NCBI GenBank assembly: GCA_020080175.1
Contig: JAGHQL010000002.1
Location: 248,001-312,000 of the forward strand
Origin: Glutinoglossum americanum
Lineage: Eukaryota > Ascomycota > Geoglossomycetes > Geoglossales > Geoglossaceae
Direction: 5' to 3'
DNA: 64,000 nt
In this document: in pieces, positions 11,405 through 21,900 of the stretch
Numbering within the stretch: position 1 is the stretch's first letter
Layout of the letters: the number at the start of each line of letters is the position of its first letter
The notes under the pieces: model-generated
Told to the model about the DNA's origin: nothing
Databases searched by the model: none
What the model saw: only the letters and a program-made list of their open reading frames with translations
Translations under genes and position numbers: made by a program

Positions 11405-13244
11405 GAGTTGGTTGTGATCGTAGAGGTCATTTCTATTAGTTATATCACCACAAACTTGGAAAAGAAACCCCTATTTATTTTATCTTGACTTTCTGGCCTA
11501 TTGTTGTTCTTTCTGTTTGTTCGAGTATCTATGCTACTGTTACATCAGCCACCTCAAAAAGCCTATCGCATATAGAAGATATAGGACTATCTAGCTATCT
11601 CCGCTATTGCGTGCAAGAGACGTGCTTGCTTGGGCAGTTGAAATGCCCCCCGCCCAGTAAAATAAGCCTTAATAGTGATGCGTGCGCGCTCTGTTTTGAT
11701 TATATTACACTGTGGCTACTTGCTGGTCGACGTTCAAACCCGGATTCCCTAATCGAATTAGATTCCTCCCTCCCTCTACCGATAAGACATAGCTCATTGG
11801 ATGTGAAGGCGGCCACTATCCGGTATTGCACGTTAAAGTAACGGAGGAGGGTTCACAGGCAGAATCGACATCACAAATCATGAATCATGCATGGGCGGTT
11901 CTCTTCCACGGGTCAGGGTCTAAATCCGTTGCAAATATCAGTATTTTCGAATCAGCGGGTGTACCGCCATGACGTTGGGGCCGGTGAATTCCTTGAAGGG
12001 TAGCGTGGGGCTATCCTACTCCGTTTGTCGTAGAGTATGAGTCACGTCTGTCTTGTTTGGGGAGGAAGGGGCCAGTCCACACCATTCAGCGCCCAGTGGC
12101 GCAATCGGAGTGAAAACTACAAGGCACAAATCTCCTCGCCGTTCAAGCACGGCTGCAAGGCAGTTATGCCACGCTCACCGCTGGGGTTGGCCGATGTTTG
12201 GTTAGTTCATTGGCACGCCCGTTCGATGGTGGTTGGAGCAGCTGATATTGCGCTTAGAGATATGATCAAAGTCCAAACAGTTCCGCTACCCCATAGTAGA
12301 AAAGCATGCATTGGTGATCCGCTCTGGGAACTCCGTGAAAAGACACTAGAACTTATCACCCCGCGACTCCAATGCCTCAGACGCCCCTTGTCCGCCTTTC
12401 CTCTAACTTAATCAAAACAAGGCTTAATATTATAACGGCTAACATTGAACTGGAAGCCAAAGCACACAGCCCTTACCCCCTTACACCACGTTGGCCGCAC
12501 CCTAGTTTACACCGCGCCACATTACTGAGTCGATAGCGGTCGACGAGCTTGTGTAAATAAGGGAAGTTCGCCGGACAGTGTTGTCGCGTCCAGTTCAACA
12601 ATCCCTAAACAAATGCACATCATTTCCTCCTACACCGCGGCGATGGTTCAACAAAATCGGCTTCAAGTTCGACTTTTGTGCCCCCCCCTGATTGCGCATT
12701 AGCGTGGCACCTCCTTTACGCGGCGCAAACAAGACAATCTACTTGGTCAGTATCTAGCCCCAACTCCGCGCACGTAAGAGCCCCTTGCACGGCTCCGCTG
12801 CGACAGACTCTACAGGCCTTTCTTAAGCAGGCCTGCAGACGGGGGGACATTTAGATGGGCCGAATTGGGCGAGTGCCTTTGGTCTTTGGATCGCATGAGC
12901 CTTTTGCTTTTCGAGCTCACCCATTTAGCTGCTCTTTGACGCGCTCCGTTGGCAATTCTAAGGACTCTGAAGCAGGATGGTTAGTGAGAATCCACGCCGG
13001 AGGAAGAGACCGTGCCATCCTGAACCGAGGCTAATAGGTGACCAGCGTGGGCTTTACGGACGCGAACTCATCTAGCCTCAGCTTGGCGTCAAGCGCTTCC
13101 TTGTCCTTGGCAACGTGCCCTCAACCCCCGCGACTGCTTTGGCTCATTTGCTAGGCTTAAGCACTTGAAGCATGCCCGAAGCCTAAAACACTGTAATGAA
13201 CTACTCCGCCTAACAGGCTTTTGTTGTATTAGAGAAATACACCT
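11405..13244. other. 1.8 kb gene-free region between ura2 and the NLR
   Basis: No gene is supported. Open frames are short on both strands and lack family features. It holds a hairpin (arms 12809-12819 and 12829-12839, 10 of 11 Watson-Crick pairs plus one G-T) and a tRNA-like remnant on the minus strand (12437-12496). It may be old decayed mobile or accessory DNA, but nothing is identifiable. Confidence 0.5.
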
Positions 13245-16200
13245 ATGTCTATTCCACAGTAAGTTGATTTCTAGTTGGCATGACATTATCCTCGAAATCC
13301 AACATATGCAGTCATTGATATCTTTCTCTGATAAGTAACACTCTGGGGGAGTCTGCTAAAGACTATACGATCGGTTTGATATGTGCATTGCAGGAGGAGT
13401 TCGATGCTGCAGCTCGAATGCTGGATGCAGAGTTCGACGGTCCCGAAAGCGGAGAAGTTAAAGATAATAATTCCTATGTCTTTGGGTGCATTGGTAAACA
13501 CTATGTTGTTGTTGGATGTGCGCCAGAAGGCCGTATGGGTATCAGTCCAGCAGCTATGGTTGCCAGAGACATGGCCAGGTCTTTTCCACACCTAAGGTTC
13601 GCCTTGATAGTGGGCATTGGAGGAGGTGCACCCACAAAAGAAAACGACATCCGACTGGGCGATGTGGTAGTCGGTGTACCAAGGGAAAATCACGGTGGTG
13701 TCATCCAATATGATTTCGGAAAGTGCTCGAATGGTGGCTTCGAGAGCAGAGGTCACTGGAATGCTCCCCCAGAAATGCTATTGGCTGCGATTACATTGAT
13801 AAGGCGTAATGATAATGACCCTAGGAGGCGTGGCCGAGTAATAAGCCATTTTCGAAGAATGGACGATATGCCAAGCTACAAACGCCCAGAGCAAGATCGA
13901 TTATATCGTTCTGATTTTATGCACCAGGGTGGAGCCCTTTGCGAAGACTGCGGAGCCACTGCACTGGTGGGGCGGAACCCCCGCGGACCCCGTGGGGACA
14001 TCATTGTTCATTATGGACTCATTGCATCTGGGAATTCAGTCATGAAGGATGCCATCAAAAGGGATCAATATGCCAAAGACATGGAAGTCTTGTGTTTCGA
14101 GATGGAGGCCGGCGGTTTGATGAACAATTTGCCCTGCCTCGTCATACGAGGCATCTGCGATTACTCGGACTCTCACAAGAACGATCAGTGGCACAACTAT
14201 GCGGCGCTCGCTGCGGCAGCCTATGCAAGAGAGCTTCTCCTTCAGCTAAAGCCAGCTAAAGTAGCTGACATGCCACAATGGGCCACTAAACTAAAAGGCT
14301 GTGAGTGAAGCCCCTTCAGTCCCTTTATATTGACAAATTTCGGATAGTTCCTTGTTCATTGGCGATGGATTTTAAATGCGGTGGGATGCCAGTGGATACA
14401 ACTTTGCGCTGCCCAATATAAGGTGATTTACTGATTATTCGGCAGCTATTCATGAGATTAATGAAGGCGTAAAGTTGCTCAAGAAAAATGCTTTGGATGA
14501 CCGGAAACGCAAGATCTATCAATGGCTGTCAGCGCCAGACCCGTCGTCCAACCATAATGAGGCATGCAAGAAGCGGCAACCGACAACCGGCACATGGTTT
14601 ATCGAGAGTAAGCAGTTTAGTGATTGGAAGGCAAATCCAAACTCGTTCCTCTGGTTATATGGAATTCCTGGATGCGGTAAGACCATTCTGACCTCCGCAA
14701 TCGTCGAAGATATTTCCCTACATTGTCACCCCTACCCTACCATGGCGGTTGTGTATTTCTACTTCGATTTCAGTGATGTCGAGAAGCAGCAGCATGAGAA
14801 AATGATACGCTCACTTATTAAGCAGCTGTCTATGCAGTGTGCAAACACGCCGAAAGCACTGGAGACACTATTCTCCTCCTGCAAGGATGGAGAGCAGCAG
14901 CCGACTGTAGACGACCTTAGGATGGTTCTCCCACAAATGGTCCAAGAATTTGACGAGACGTTTGTCATTCTCGATGCTCTAGACGAATGCAAGGAAAGGG
15001 AAGAACTTTTAGGAGATGTTGAAGAGATCGCCGGATGGAAGGCTGGAAAGCTACATCTACTGGCCACAAGTAGGAGCGAGAAAGACATTCGAGAATCGCT
15101 TGAGAATTTGGTTTATGAACAAGATGAGATCTGCATCCAGAGTGGGCTTGTTAATGATGACATCCGCACCTACGTTCATAAAAGGCTTCAGACTGATCGG
15201 AGACTGAAAAGGTGGCAAAAAAATATGGAGGTACATCAGGAGATCGAGAGGACTTTGATGGACAAAGCTGGTGGAATGTAAAAACGGGCTCTTCTTCTAG
15301 CTTTCCAAAGTCATGACATACACTGATGTATATTATCAGGTTTCGATGGGCCGTGTGTCAGCTCGATGCATTAGGGAACTGCCGTAGTCTCTATGAGATC
15401 CGGAAAGCACTGGCGTCTCTTCCAAGAACGCTAGACGACACATACGCTCGAATACTGCTCAACATTAGCGAAGAAGATAGCCAAAATGCTTTGAAGATAC
15501 TGCAGTGGCTGGTATACTCTGCTCGACCACTACAGATTGAAGAAGTAGCCGAAGTGATTGCTGTCGATGCCGAAGGCAATCCTCGATTTGACTTTGAGAA
15601 ACGGTTTTCAGAGCCGCGAGAAGTACTAACAATATGTTCTAGCCTAGTAACCACAACAGCAGAGGAAACAGTGGTCCATCATAGCAAGGCAAGTGGGATG
15701 CAGATCAGACTGGCGCATTTCTCTGTCAGGGAATATCTCGTATCAGAGCTGATTCAAACCGGACCTGCCTACCGATACAGCATCCGAGAGATACATGCCA
15801 ATATATCTATAGCCGAAACCTGTATTGCATACCTTCTACAATTTGACACCCCCAATTTTTTGACTATTCAAACTATCAAAGAATTTCCGCTATCTAGATA
15901 TGCAGCAGAGCACTGGGCTCGGCATGCTCGATTGGCTGGGAAGGACGCAATCCTAATCCACCTCCTGATCACTGAGCTTTTCCTGTACAAGAGGGAAGCC
16001 TATGTCAACTGGATACGGCTTTTCGATCTGGACAACCCATTGAGAGGGCCAGATATGACAGGGCGCTCTGGCAGTGGTACCCCCCCGTTGTATTATGCAT
16101 CACTAGCTGGCTTGGTTGAATCAGCAAGACTTCTGCTCGAGGCGGGGGCCGACGCCAACACGCAGGGGGGACGGTGCGGCAACGCGCTGCAGGCAGCATC

Positions 16201-18055
16201 AGCCCAAGGCCACGGCCAGATCGTCCAGCGGCTGCTTGAGGCCGGGGCTAACATCAACGCACAGGGAGGAGATTACGGCAACGCGCTGCAGGCGGCATCA
16301 GCCGGAGGCCACTTCCAGATCGCCCAACAGCTACTCGATTCTGGGGCCGATGCCAACGCGCGGGGGGGGCTTTTCGGAAACGCGCTGCAGGCAGCATTAG
16401 CTAAAGGCCACGACCAGATCGTCCAGCAGCTGCTCGATGCCGGGGCCGACATCAGTGCGCAGGGAGGACATTACTACAGCGACGCGCTGCAAGCGGCATC
16501 GGGAGGAGGCCAAGATCAGTTCGTCCAGCGGCTGCTCGACGCAGGGACTGACGTCAACGCGCAGGGAAGGCGGAGAGGTTTTTTCGGCAGCGCGCTGCAG
16601 GCAGCATCAGCCAGAGGCCACAGCCAGATCATCCAACGGCTAATCGAGGCCGGGGCTGACATCAATGCACAGGGAGGGCATTACGGCAGTGCGTTGTCGG
16701 CGGCATCGGCAGGAGGCCACGACCGAGTCGTCCAGCAGCTACTCGATGCCGGGGCCGACATCAACGCGCAGGGAGGGCATTCCGGCAGCGCGCTGCAGGC
16801 GGCATCAATTGCAGGCCACGGCCAGATCACCCAGCAACTGCTCGAGGCTGGGGCCAACATCAACGCGCAGGGGGGGTATTGCGGCAACGCGCTACAGGCG
16901 GCATCAGCCAGAGGCCACATCCAGATCATCCAGCAGCTGCTCGATGCCGGAGCCGACATTAACGCGCAGGGAGGGGCTTACAACACCGCGCTACAGGCGG
17001 CGTCGGCCAGAGGCTACGATCAGGTTGTCCAGCAGCTGCTGGAGGCTGGGGCCGATGTCAGCGCGCGAGGAGCATGGCCCGGCGACGCGCTGCGGGCGGC
17101 ATCGAGCGAAGGCCACGGCCAGATCGTCCAGCGTCTGCTTAACGCTGGGGCTGACATCAACGCGCGGGGAGAGGAGTCCGGCAGCGCGCTGCTGGCGGCA
17201 TCATCCCAAGGCCATGACCAAATCGTCCAGCAGCTACTCGATGCTGGGGCCGACGTCAACGCGCAGGGAGGGTATTACGGCAATGCACTGCAGGCGGCAT
17301 CGTCCGAAGGCCACGACCAGACCGTCCAGCGGCTGCTCGATGCTGGGGCCGATATCAACGCGCAGGGAGGGGAGTACGGCAACGCACTGCAGGCAGCATC
17401 GAATGCAGGCCACGTCCAGATCGTCCAGCAGCTACTTGAGGCTGGGGCCGATGTCAATGCGCAAGGAGGGTATCACCACAGCGCGCTGCAGGCAGCGTCA
17501 GTCGAAGACCACTACCAGATCGTCCAGCAACTGCTTGAGGCCGGGGCCGATGTCAACGCGCAGGGAGGGCATTACGGCAACGCGCTGCAGGCTGCATCAG
17601 GCGAAGGCCGCGACCAGATCGTCCAGCAGCTACTTGAGGCCGGGGCCGATGCCAACGCGCAGGGAGGGTATAACTACAACGCTCTGTATGCAGCATCGAT
17701 TGAGGGCCACGACCAGATCGTCCGGCAGCTACTCGAGGCGGGGGCCAATACGCAAGGGGGACAGTACGGCTACAACCCGCTGTGGGCGGCGTCGAGCAGT
17801 GGCCACGACCGGATCGTTCAGCAGCTGCTCGAGGCAGGGGCCGACGTCAACGCGCAAGGAGGCCTTTGGGGCAACGCGCTACTAGTGGCATTGGGCGGAG
17901 GCTACGACCAGATAGTCCAGCGGCTACTCGATGCTGGGGCCGACGTCAAAGCGCCGGAAGGGCATCACGGCGGCGCGTTGCAGGCGGCATTGGGCAGAGG
18001 CCAAGACCAGATAGTCCAGCGGCTGCTCGATGCAGGGGCTGACATCAACATGTAG
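13245..18055 (+). CDS. NLR-like protein: PNP/UDP-phosphorylase fold - NACHT - ankyrin repeats
   Basis: Exons 13245-13258, 13336-14300, 14446-15277 and 15340-18055 give 1508 aa. A 14-nt first exon (MSIPH) joins the conserved domain start DYTIGLICALQEEF. Residues ~12-320 are the purine nucleoside phosphorylase-like domain common at fungal NLR N-termini (GIGGGAP, FEMEAGGLMN, VIRGICDYSDSHKN). A NACHT NTPase follows, with P-loop GIPGCGKT (~399-406) and Walker B FVILDALDEC (~499-508), then a winged-helix-like linker. From ~850 to the end there are 20 ankyrin repeats of ~33 aa. Fungal NLRs oligomerise on ligand binding and trigger incompatibility or defence; the ligand here is unknown. Key nucleotide-binding residues are present and the frame is intact, so it should be functional. 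Repeat-like sequence continues just past the stop. It converges on dcl1, 0.9 kb away. The tiny first exon is the least certain part. Confidence 0.9.
16076..18055 (+). repeat. 20 near-identical ankyrin repeats (about 99-nt units) in the NLR
   Basis: The 3' exon is a tandem array of 99-nt units coding for the pattern xALQAASxxGHxQIVQQLL followed by EAGADVNAQGGxY. Repeats 2-20 share most residues and most codons; the first and a few others have 3-9 nt length changes. Differences pile up at a few fixed places: the two residues after AAS, the residue after GH, and the two or three residues after QGG. Concerted exchange between units explains the DNA similarity. Long open frames seen in other frames and on the antisense strand over this array are by-products of its repetitive GC-rich sequence. 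Confidence 0.93.
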
Positions 18056-18976
18056 GGAGGGGATTACGGCGACACGCCAACGCACTGCAGCGAAGCTACG
18101 GCCAGATAATCCAGCGGCTAGCATTGACTGGGCAATCCCAACAATACTTCCAACTGCCCCACCTCTATTATGATATTTGCATGCTTTATATACAGCATTC
18201 CTCCAATCTCTCAGAGATCCGTCAAACGCAGCCGTGTATCTTCTATGTCCTTTGCCCTTCGATCCAAACATATAATTTATGAGACGCAATTATCAATCTT
18301 ATCTTTGAAAAGAATCTGCCGGTTTTAGCGTATTTATGCCTGGCGCCCATAAATTGTCGTAACCTCGAAGGGAACATTTTCATTCATATTTCTATAATGT
18401 GGGGCCTGTCGTCCTGTGATAGATTGTTGCTGCTGGGAGACTAGGGGGTAGTGACGTTGGCGAAAACGCAATGGCCAGACTGGCATTTCCTCAGCTTCGC
18501 GTTGATTGCATTGTCTATATACAGGTATCTCTGAGTGGCATTGCTAGTTTTTACAAAATCAACATTCTCAATTCACTCCATTCTATCGACCGGACACCTC
18601 TCCACTCCCTCACCATGGGTCCAAGAATTTCTTTCTCACATTGTACGTCTTGCTAGAAACCGAGATCGTGCACAGCGTCGTACGTCGTCGTCGAAATCGA
18701 TTACCAAAGCATATTCGTAAGATATTCTATCCTCTATGCCCATGTATACACGCGCAAACACACGTCGAGAATTCGAAGGGGATACTCATTCACCCATCAA
18801 GACAAAGCCGGTCAAGGAACCAATTAGTTAGTCTCACCCTGTATACAAGTAACCGATATCATCTCGTCATGGGTGGGCAGATACGTTGCTATCGTGTTTA
18901 TGTAGCCTCGATCAACCTATCGACTCCCAAAAAAAAAAATACTTGCTAGAAATGCCCACTGTCTACCAGAAAATCT
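18056..18976. other. convergent 3' spacer between NLR and dcl1, with ankyrin-repeat remnant
   Basis: The first ~65 nt after the NLR stop still resemble an ankyrin repeat unit at DNA level (GGAGGGGATTACGGCGACAC, then CCAGATAATCCAGCGGCTA). They are out of the reading frame. The rest is AT-rich and must hold both 3' UTRs. No other gene is seen. Confidence 0.6.
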
Positions 18977-21900
18977 CTAAACTGCCGCCTCCGCAACAAC
19001 CTCCTCCCCCTCTCGGCAATCACATCCAAACTGCTTCCGATACTCGAAGGGCGCCAACCCCTTTAATAACTCCAGCGCATTAGCGCTCGCTCGGACCTTA
19101 GCGTACCTCCCTGATGATGCGCGACCCTCAGCAATCACCTCATCGTGGACCATGACCGCAGCGATGACCTGGGAGGGCGTGGTGCCGCCGTCGATGGAGG
19201 GCATCTCCTGGGCGAGAATCCGATAGTTCGTGCAGGCAAACGTGGTAGTTAGGAGGTTATTGAGGTAGGTCTTTCGATGGAGAGGGGAATGTGGGTTAGT
19301 TATCTGTTGTTCATTTTCTCCGATGGGATTTTAAAGGGGTACAGTAGGGAGTGGATGAAGGTGATGCCTTACTGTAGGATGGTTATTGGCGAAGCTGTCA
19401 TAGATGTTCATATCCTCAAAATACCATTTAATGCGAGCATCGAAGAAGCGCTCAACTTCCCTATAATCGAACTCCGAGTCCACAAAAATAGCTCCTATAT
19501 ATGCCTCAACTAAATCAGGTAAAGCCTATGGTTGCTCGGATTAGCAGAGCTCGACTTTATTAAAGCGAGATGCCAACCAACTTTTGGAGGTGCTTTGACA
19601 TTAACCCAATAGTCTGGGTGGCCATTCGATTCACGCTCTGCTTCCTGAATCTCCGTCACATACTCCCGAATCTGATATTCGAGGAGACTGCCGTTAGAGC
19701 GGAGGTGCCTATGGAAGTCTAATTTAACGCATATCGCTCCGAGAAATCTATTTGAGACCATGGCCATCTGGGGGTATGTTATCTTAGCAACAAATAGCGC
19801 TCACGAGCACCTAGTGGGGTGCCAGATATACGTACTTTGTGCTCTGTGAGCCACTGTGGATCTTTATCAGGAAATCGATGGAACAGGAAGTTTACACACG
19901 CCATGTCGAACAGCGAATCGCCGAGGAACTCTAGTCGTTGATAACATGGTATCTTCTCCCACGAGTAGGGATAAGATGGGTGAATAAATGCGGAGCGAAG
20001 TAACCTGGGATATCGGAAATGGTAGTCATGTTTCAATTCAATTCTTGCTGCGAGGTCTATGTGAGATGCTAATGCTTGAGCGGTTTGATATGTCGGCTTC
20101 GAATAGAGTTGGTAGTAGTCGGCCCACTTTATCATTTGATGATCCGGGCTGCAGACCAGCTCAGTGACGGCTCTAACAGCGTTATCAAAATCATTATGGG
20201 AAAGAAGGGCCGCCCCAATCAGAGCTTCAGAGACATCAGCAATTGACTTGTCGCCGAGCATGTGCTTCGGATTGGCGGTTTTGTCTTTCCCATGCCCCTT
20301 TCCGTATAGAAGCTTCAATTCCTCAGGATACCAGGTTCGCCTGCACGAGGTCAGTACCGTGGGTGTCGGGAGACGTCCTATAGTGGCTCACCTAGAAAAG
20401 CTCTGGCTCCTAATATACTCATAGAGCCTCAGCTTTAATGCATTATTAAAGAGATTTTGGTTGCAAATCATCAACATCCTCTTCACGTGATACTCGAACT
20501 CGTCGTTGTCAGGATTCTGAGTGTAGAGGGATATGGAGGTAGCCATTTTGAGGAAGCAGTCTCCTATGAATTCCAACCTCTCATAATTCTTCCCCATTCC
20601 TCGCTGAAAATGGATTTGTTGCTCACGGTGTTCCTCCGAATTGTCCGAGTCTTTCGTAATGGCCTCAAGGGCAAGATCAAGTTTAACATCAAGGTGAAGC
20701 ATCCTACAAACCTCATCTGCAATAAGGTAGGAGTCGAGGCGGGTGATGATTGCAGGAAAAATCAAGGCCATCGTAGCAACAGTTGTGGGGATCTATAGAA
20801 ACATTAGTTTACCCACCCTTGCAACGGGCCACGTATCCTTGCATACCGTCGAAACCTTTAGAGGCTCTGGGCACACATAGCACCTCGAGACGGCCGCCTT
20901 CTCCCTTTGTGTGACTTCATCGAGCCAATTTCTCCGATGAAGGACTCGGTGCACTAGTATGACCGGCTGATCGGATGAAAACTGGCGCTTGCTCCTTGCC
21001 TTCTTCCACAAGCTTATACTATACTCTAGTATATTATCCATATACTTTCCAGGTGCGGTATTGGGTGGCACAGGATCCAGTGGTTTGAGTTCTGGAGCGA
21101 CTCCAACGGTGAAAAAACGCCGGCCTCCATCCCAAGGATCTACCAAAAATCGATCATCGAAGAACGCCGCGTCGGTGCTTTTATCCCAAAGTAATTCTTC
21201 ATTGTCAGCAACAAGACCCAATACATGCCACTGGATCAAACTTCCTGGGTCGGAGCTATCCGAGGATATGGTAGCACCAGGTGTAATAGGCACAAGCCAG
21301 TAAGGGGTGTTTTCCACATTATGTTCATATACCTTGTTGAATACAGCATGAAAAATTCTGAGGGTGAATCTTGTGAGGGTCCCCAGCAAGCTCTCTGTTA
21401 CACGTATGCTTCGTGCCACGGATGTACAGACGACATCAGACTTGGAATCTTCAAAGTGGACTGGAAACCGTGGGAAACTCGGAAGCCTAGCCCTTGTGAA
21501 CATTCCCAACGGCTGGTATGCCCTACCCAAGCCTTCTGGCTCAGCAAACTCCAGGGTGGTAAGAAAAAGCTCTGCCGGTAGAGACCCGACGGAGTTTGCC
21601 CATATGCTTGGTTTAATTCGGAAATCGTAATTGTTCGTGGTTTTGAGATTTAGCGCCAGTTGCGCATTCCTCATTGCTGGCAGTTGCTTGTGGTAAATAG
21701 GTAGCAAATTTGCATCCAAGTACTTGCCCTTTCGTAGTAACAAGCAAGCTTCAAAAGCTGCTGATCTCTTAGCTATGGATTTCTTTGACGAAGCTCTACC
21801 GGTAGCAGAAAGAATTGGGGAATTTTCTGGTAGGATAACCTCGCATACGAACTCCTTCGCCCTAGGAGACACGATGTAAGCTGGCTGAGGCGTGCTGTCG

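Noticed and set aside
12437-12496. Minus-strand tRNA-like sequence
   Set aside because: Only about 60 nt, one acceptor mismatch, and no proper anticodon and T arms; at best a decayed remnant.
13316-13318. In-frame TGA before the NLR phosphorylase domain, suggesting a broken gene
   Set aside because: A 14-nt exon at 13245-13258 with normal splice sites bypasses it and gives a full-length frame.
16665-17885. 406-codon open frame in another frame of the ankyrin array
   Set aside because: It arises because the 99-nt GC-rich unit has no stop in that frame; the protein is Arg/Ser-rich repeat nonsense, and the ankyrin frame has clear domain identity.
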